Positions 12,160 to 16,787 of a stretch of DNA of 16,787 nucleotides are shown one piece after another. Position numbers and translations under genes: made by a program. Below the pieces are notes generated by a model, which made no database searches, was not told where the DNA came from, and saw only the letters and a list, made by a program, of their open reading frames with translations. The DNA comes from Actinomycetes bacterium (GTDB taxonomy: Bacteria > Actinomycetota > Actinomycetes > Propionibacteriales > Nocardioidaceae): the NCBI GenBank assembly GCA_023396115.1, contig JAEWXC010000028.1, forward strand, positions 1 to 16,787, read 5' to 3'. Position 1 is the first letter of the stretch. The number at the start of each line of letters is the position of its first letter.

Positions 12160-12957
12160 GTGCGACGCACCGCGAGCATCCTGGCCGCTCTGGCCCTGAC
12201 CGGCACCGCCGTCCTGGCCGTCCAGACGACCGCCAGCGCCGCGCCGACGGCCAAGAAGACGAAGCCCGAGATCACCCTCAAGGTCGACAAGACGGTCCTC
12301 GAGGTCGGCAAGAAGGTCACCCTCAAGGGGAAGATCACCCCCAAGAAGGGCACCAAGGGCGACAAGGTCATCGTCAAGCAGAAGACCGGCGACAAGGCGT
12401 GGAAGACCCAGGCCAAGGTCAAGGTCAACCGCAAGGGCAAGTTCACCTGGAGCGACAAGCCCACCTCGGCCCAGGTCCGCAAGTACAAGGTCGTGCTGCC
12501 CAAGACCAAGAAGCACGCCAAGGCGAAGAGCAAGCCGGTGACCGTGTCGGTCGGCCGCTGGATGCAGGTGAACCAGGTCCGCCGCGCGACCGCTGAAGGC
12601 CTCTACCCGAAGACGGTGAGCGTGGCCAACACCGAGTACAAGCGCTCGCTGGGCACCTACAACTACTACACCGGTGACATGCGGTTCGCCGAGTACAACC
12701 TGTTCCGCAAGTGCTACACGCTGCGCACGGAGGTCGCCCTGACCGACGACGCCCCGAGCAACACCAGCGCCGTGCTGCGCACCGAGCTGGACGGCACGAC
12801 GAAGTCCACCAGCACCGTGGACACCCTCGGCACCTCCACGCCGCTCACCGTGGACCTGACCAACGCCTACCGGATCCGGTTCGAGATCGAGACCGATGAC
12901 GTCCGCCCCCAGGCCGAGGCAGCCTTCCTGAGCCCCGAGTTCCTCTGCTCGGAGTGA
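12160..12957 (+). CDS. secreted lysine-rich protein with Ig-like and NPCBM-like regions (265 aa)
   Basis: A Sec-type signal peptide (basic start, hydrophobic core, TTASA cleavage site after about Ala27) shows export. Residues 32-125 hold about 30 lysines, all visible ones coded AAG, in a beta-rich layout (ITLKVDKTVLEVGKKVTLKG, then KVIVKQK) that resembles bacterial Ig-like domains. The second half, from about residue 145, contains SVANTEYKRSLGTYNYYTG, AEYNLFRKCYTLRTEVALTDDAPSN and a last strand ending FLCSE, which resembles the NPCBM/NEW2-type carbohydrate-binding module; Cys185 and Cys263 may form a disulfide. The start is GTG at 12160 after GAAGGAGAAA. It has no cell-wall anchor, so it is probably released or held by charge, for instance on acidic wall polymers. 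No enzyme domain is seen. The gene stands alone between MarR and a terminator. Confidence 0.85.
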   Translation: MRRTASILAALALTGTAVLAVQTTASAAPTAKKTKPEITLKVDKTVLEVGKKVTLKGKITPKKGTKGDKVIVKQKTGDKAWKTQAKVKVNRKGKFTWSDKPTSAQVRKYKVVLPKTKKHAKAKSKPVTVSVGRWMQVNQVRRATAEGLYPKTVSVANTEYKRSLGTYNYYTGDMRFAEYNLFRKCYTLRTEVALTDDAPSNTSAVLRTELDGTTKSTSTVDTLGTSTPLTVDLTNAYRIRFEIETDDVRPQAEAAFLSPEFLCSE

Positions 12958-12993
12958 CCCACGCGCCCACCGGGCGCCAGCACCACCCGGCAG

Positions 12994-13037
12994 CACCCCG
13001 GAGCCGTCCCGCCACCGTGCGGGGCGGCTCCGGGGTG
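12994..13037. terminator. bidirectional hairpin terminator between the secreted-protein gene and the ABC-F gene
   Basis: A 19-base arm at 12994-13012 pairs with 13019-13037 with only one G-U-type position, around a six-base loop CACCGT. It lies 36 bases after the secreted-protein stop and 29 bases beyond the convergent ABC-F stop. No U-tract follows. Confidence 0.88.
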
Positions 13038-13066
13038 TTCTCCCGGGTCTGCGGTGGGGTCGGGGC

Positions 13067-14860
<1,794 letters not shown>

Positions 14861-14874
14861 CGGGGTCGATTCTC

Positions 14875-15786
14875 TCAGGAGACGACGTGGGCGCCGGCGA
14901 CCGGACCGGTCGCGATCAGCACCACCTCGTGGTGGGCGGCCAGCTCGGCGGCGACCGCGCGTGCCTCGGGTGCCGACTCGCAGAGGAAGACGCAGGTGGG
15001 CCCCGACCCGGTGACGATGCCGCGCAGCGCCCCGGCCATCTCGCCGCGGCTGAGCAGCGCCCCGAGCTCGGGACGCAGGTCGATCGCCGGCTCCTGCAGG
15101 TCGTTGTGGAGGGCCCGGGCCAGCCGCAACGCGTGACCCGAGGCGAGCGCCTCGATCACCGGGGCCGCGCTCGGGGGACGGGCCGGTGCGTCGGGGTGCA
15201 GCCGGTCGAAGTGCCGGTAGACCGCCGGGGTGGACAGGCCGGTCCGGTTCGGGACCACCACCCACCACCACGAGCCGCGGTCGGTGACGGGCCGGACGAT
15301 CTCGCCCCGCCCGGTGCCGTGCGCGGAGCCGCCGACGAGCGCGAACGGGACGTCGCTGCCCAGGTCCGCGGCCAGACGGAGCAGGTCCTCGTCGGAGGTG
15401 CCGAGCTCGTGCAGCCGGTCCAGAGCGACCAGCGCGGCCGCGGCGTCGGCCGACCCGCCAGCCATCCCCCCGGCGACCGGGATCGACTTGTGCAGGGTCA
15501 GGTCGGCCAGCACCGGGCGCACGTGCAGCCCGGCCAGGGCCAGTGCGGCGGCGTCGACGATGTTGCTCCCGGAGCTGGGCACCGCGGAGGCGTCGATGTG
15601 CGCGGCGACCTGCACGTCGAGCTTCGGCACCCGGCTGTGCACCGCGGTGAGGTCGTCGTGCACCCCGATCGCCTGGTAGACGGTGTCGAGGGGGTGGAAG
15701 CCGTCCTCGCGCGGCGCACCGACTCCCAGGTGCAGGTTGATCTTGGCGGGGGCACGCACGGTGACCGCCGGGGCTCGACGGTTCAT
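14875..15786 (-). CDS. ispE: 4-diphosphocytidyl-2-C-methyl-D-erythritol kinase IspE (303 aa)
   Basis: IspE phosphorylates CDP-ME at the 2-hydroxyl in the MEP pathway, which leads to IPP and DMAPP. It is a GHMP kinase with the N-terminal PAKINLHL at 13-20 (catalytic Lys15), the ATP-binding glycine loop IPVAGGMAGGSADAA at 102-116, GSDVPF at 143-148 with Asp145 as catalytic aspartate, and the C-terminal motif GSGPTCVFL at 260-268. The length is normal. The ATG at 15784-15786 overlaps the rsmA stop (ATGA), so it is translationally coupled to rsmA, and it precedes the ABC-F gene by 14 bases. This rsmA-ispE-ABC-F order is common in actinobacteria. The DMAPP its pathway makes is also the substrate of MiaA in this window. 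Confidence 0.97.
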   Translation of the reverse strand: MNRRAPAVTVRAPAKINLHLGVGAPREDGFHPLDTVYQAIGVHDDLTAVHSRVPKLDVQVAAHIDASAVPSSGSNIVDAAALALAGLHVRPVLADLTLHKSIPVAGGMAGGSADAAAALVALDRLHELGTSDEDLLRLAADLGSDVPFALVGGSAHGTGRGEIVRPVTDRGSWWWVVVPNRTGLSTPAVYRHFDRLHPDAPARPPSAAPVIEALASGHALRLARALHNDLQEPAIDLRPELGALLSRGEMAGALRGIVTGSGPTCVFLCESAPEARAVAAELAAHHEVVLIATGPVAGAHVVS

Positions 15787-16688
15787 GCGGTGGGGACACC
15801 CCCGGGGGCGGCCGGGGAGGCGTGCAGCGCCTCGGCGATCCGGGCGAACTCCTCCACGGTCAGCACCTCGCCGCGGGCCTTCGGGTCGACCCCGGCAGCG
15901 ACAACTGCCGCCTCGGCCGCCTCGCCGGACCCGGCCATCGCCTTGAGGGTGGCGCGCAGCGTCTTGCGGCGCTGGGCGAACGCGGCGTCGACCACGGCGA
16001 AGACCTGCTCGCGGGTGGCGGTGGTGGTGGGCGGCTCGCGCCGGGTCCAGGCGACCAGCCCGGAGTCGACGTTGGGGGCGGGCCAGAAGACGTTGCGCCC
16101 GATCGCCCCGGCCCGACGCACGTCGGCGTACCAGGCGGCCTTGACCGACGGGACCCCGTAGACCTTGGAGCCGGGTCGGGCGGCGAGCCGGTCGGCGACC
16201 TCGGCCTGCACCATCACCAGGCCGCGCTCCAGGCTGGGCAGCAGGGCCAGCAGGTGCAGCAGCACCGGGACCGAGACGTTGTAGGGCAGGTTCGCGACGA
16301 GGGCGGTCGGCGGGGGCCCGGGGACCTCCTCGACGCGCATCGCGTCGGCCAGCACGACCTCGACGTCGCCCTCGCGGCCCGGGGCGTACTCGGCCAGGGT
16401 GCGCGGCAACCGGCCGGCCAGCAGCGGGTCGAGCTCGATGGCGGTGACCCGACCGACCTGCTCGAGCAGGGCCAGGGTCAGCGACCCGAGCCCGGGCCCG
16501 ACCTCGACCACCACGTCCCGGGCACCGACACCGGCCTCGCGGACGATCCGGCGCACGGTGTTGGCGTCGATGACGAAGTTCTGTCCCCGCTGCTTGGTGG
16601 GTCGCAGGTCCAGCTCGGCGGCCAGGGCACGCACGTCGGCCGGACCGAGCAGCCTCGGCCCGGTGCTGGCGGGCAGCTCGTCGGTCAC
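15783..16688 (-). CDS. rsmA: 16S rRNA (adenine1518-N6/adenine1519-N6)-dimethyltransferase RsmA/KsgA (301 aa)
   Basis: RsmA dimethylates two adjacent adenosines in the 3' hairpin loop of 16S rRNA during small-subunit maturation; loss gives kasugamycin resistance. The protein shows KQRGQNFVIDANTVRRI at 32-48, SAM motif I VEVGPGLGSLT at 61-71, the acidic AIELDP at about 83-88, the target-adenine motif NLPYNVSVPVLL starting at 133, and the C-terminal AFAQRRKTLRATL. Length is normal for actinobacteria. The start is GTG at 16686-16688, without a clear Shine-Dalgarno; a TAGGCT lies seven bases upstream, so the message may be leaderless. It is first in the operon with ispE and the ABC-F gene. In many actinobacteria rpfB lies upstream, but the window ends before that. 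Confidence 0.97.
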   Translation of the reverse strand: MTDELPASTGPRLLGPADVRALAAELDLRPTKQRGQNFVIDANTVRRIVREAGVGARDVVVEVGPGLGSLTLALLEQVGRVTAIELDPLLAGRLPRTLAEYAPGREGDVEVVLADAMRVEEVPGPPPTALVANLPYNVSVPVLLHLLALLPSLERGLVMVQAEVADRLAARPGSKVYGVPSVKAAWYADVRRAGAIGRNVFWPAPNVDSGLVAWTRREPPTTTATREQVFAVVDAAFAQRRKTLRATLKAMAGSGEAAEAAVVAAGVDPKARGEVLTVEEFARIAEALHASPAAPGGVPTA

Positions 16689-16695
16689 GGGCGGC

Positions 16696-16701
16696 AGCCT
16701 A
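16696..16701 (-). promoter_or_regulatory. -10 element TAGGCT, likely leaderless promoter of rsmA-ispE-ABC-F
   Basis: On the minus strand TAGGCT (TAnnnT) is followed by exactly seven bases and the GTG start of rsmA, the same arrangement as at the glutamate operon. No ribosome-binding site is present. No good -35 is seen at the usual distance. Confidence 0.45.
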
Positions 16702-16735
16702 GTCGTCGTGGGCCCGGTGTCCCCAGCCGAGAACG

Positions 16736-16787
16736 CCCCCCCCCCCCCCCCGGGGGGGGACCCGGCGGGGGGGGGGCGGGGGGAGAG
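16736..16787. other. poly-C/poly-G low-complexity end, probably a sequencing or assembly artefact
   Basis: Sixteen C bases (16736-16751) are followed directly by eight G bases (16752-16759) and further G-runs interrupted by few other bases up to the last base. Such a pattern is unlike the rest of the window and is typical of low-quality read ends or a contig end. The sequence from about 16730 should not be used for inference. Confidence 0.75.

Noticed and set aside
10829..12199. Long plus-strand frame spanning the methyltransferase, the divergent gap and marR
   Set aside because: It crosses two real genes and a promoter region in the wrong frame. Its composition is that of a GC shadow.
14861..15799. 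N-terminal extension of the ABC-F protein to 910 residues
   Set aside because: The extension overlaps all of ispE on the same strand in another frame and is low-complexity Arg/Pro/Gly/Ala. The MSNLINLERVSKSYG start at 14860 fits ABC-F proteins.
14887..16161. Long plus-strand frame opposite ispE and rsmA
   Set aside because: It has no domain, is antisense to two well-supported housekeeping genes, and has biased shadow composition.

Overview
The window looks like chromosomal DNA from a high-GC Gram-positive bacterium, most likely an actinobacterium near Nocardioides or other Propionibacteriales. This rests on the very high GC content, the strong third-position G/C bias (lysine almost always AAG), frequent GTG starts, the actinobacterial rsmA-ispE-ABC-F gene order, a gluABCD-type glutamate uptake operon and an MT0933-type antitoxin-like protein. 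The lineage is an inference, not a database match. The left edge cuts through a transposase and the right edge runs into a long C/G homopolymer, so the window may be a whole contig whose ends are assembly breaks.

Layout. (1) 1-222: the 3' end of a probable IS110-family transposase, its flank, and a small array of 18-bp repeats reaching the miaA stop codon. (2) 219-4016: miaA and miaB (both minus strand), the two enzymes that build the ms2i6A37 modification of tRNA. They are separated by a plus-strand cassette: a small antitoxin-like protein translationally coupled to a Nudix hydrolase, then a very acidic disordered protein. An array of about ten 20-bp repeats fills the gap between the convergent ends of the acidic protein and miaB. 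(3) 4112-4478: a decayed GNAT acetyltransferase, broken by what looks like a one-base indel. (4) 4606-8029: a glutamate-type ABC importer operon (ATPase, binding lipoprotein, two permeases) with a palindrome at its promoter, a hairpin after the binding-protein gene and a strong terminator. (5) 8036-10264: a DUF4442 hotdog protein diverging from an acyl desaturase, which is followed by a TetR regulator. (6) 10245-12038: a VOC protein and a Tam-like methyltransferase (minus) diverging from a MarR regulator, with two similar palindromes in the shared control region. (7) 12160-12957: a secreted, lysine-rich protein. (8) 13067-16688: rsmA, ispE and an ABC-F ATPase as a minus-strand operon.

How they fit together. 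Most of the window is housekeeping: tRNA and rRNA modification, isoprenoid precursor synthesis, translation-factor-type ATPase and amino-acid uptake. miaA uses dimethylallyl diphosphate, and ispE is in the pathway that makes it. Three short regulatory modules sit between these genes: an operator-like palindrome at the glutamate operon, a palindrome at the desaturase with a TetR gene downstream, and a MarR gene with twin palindromes. I found no complete mobile element, no CRISPR array, no tRNA or rRNA gene, and no clear multi-gene defence system. The most unusual items are the 20-bp array, the lone antitoxin-like/Nudix pair, the frameshifted GNAT and the lysine-rich exported protein.
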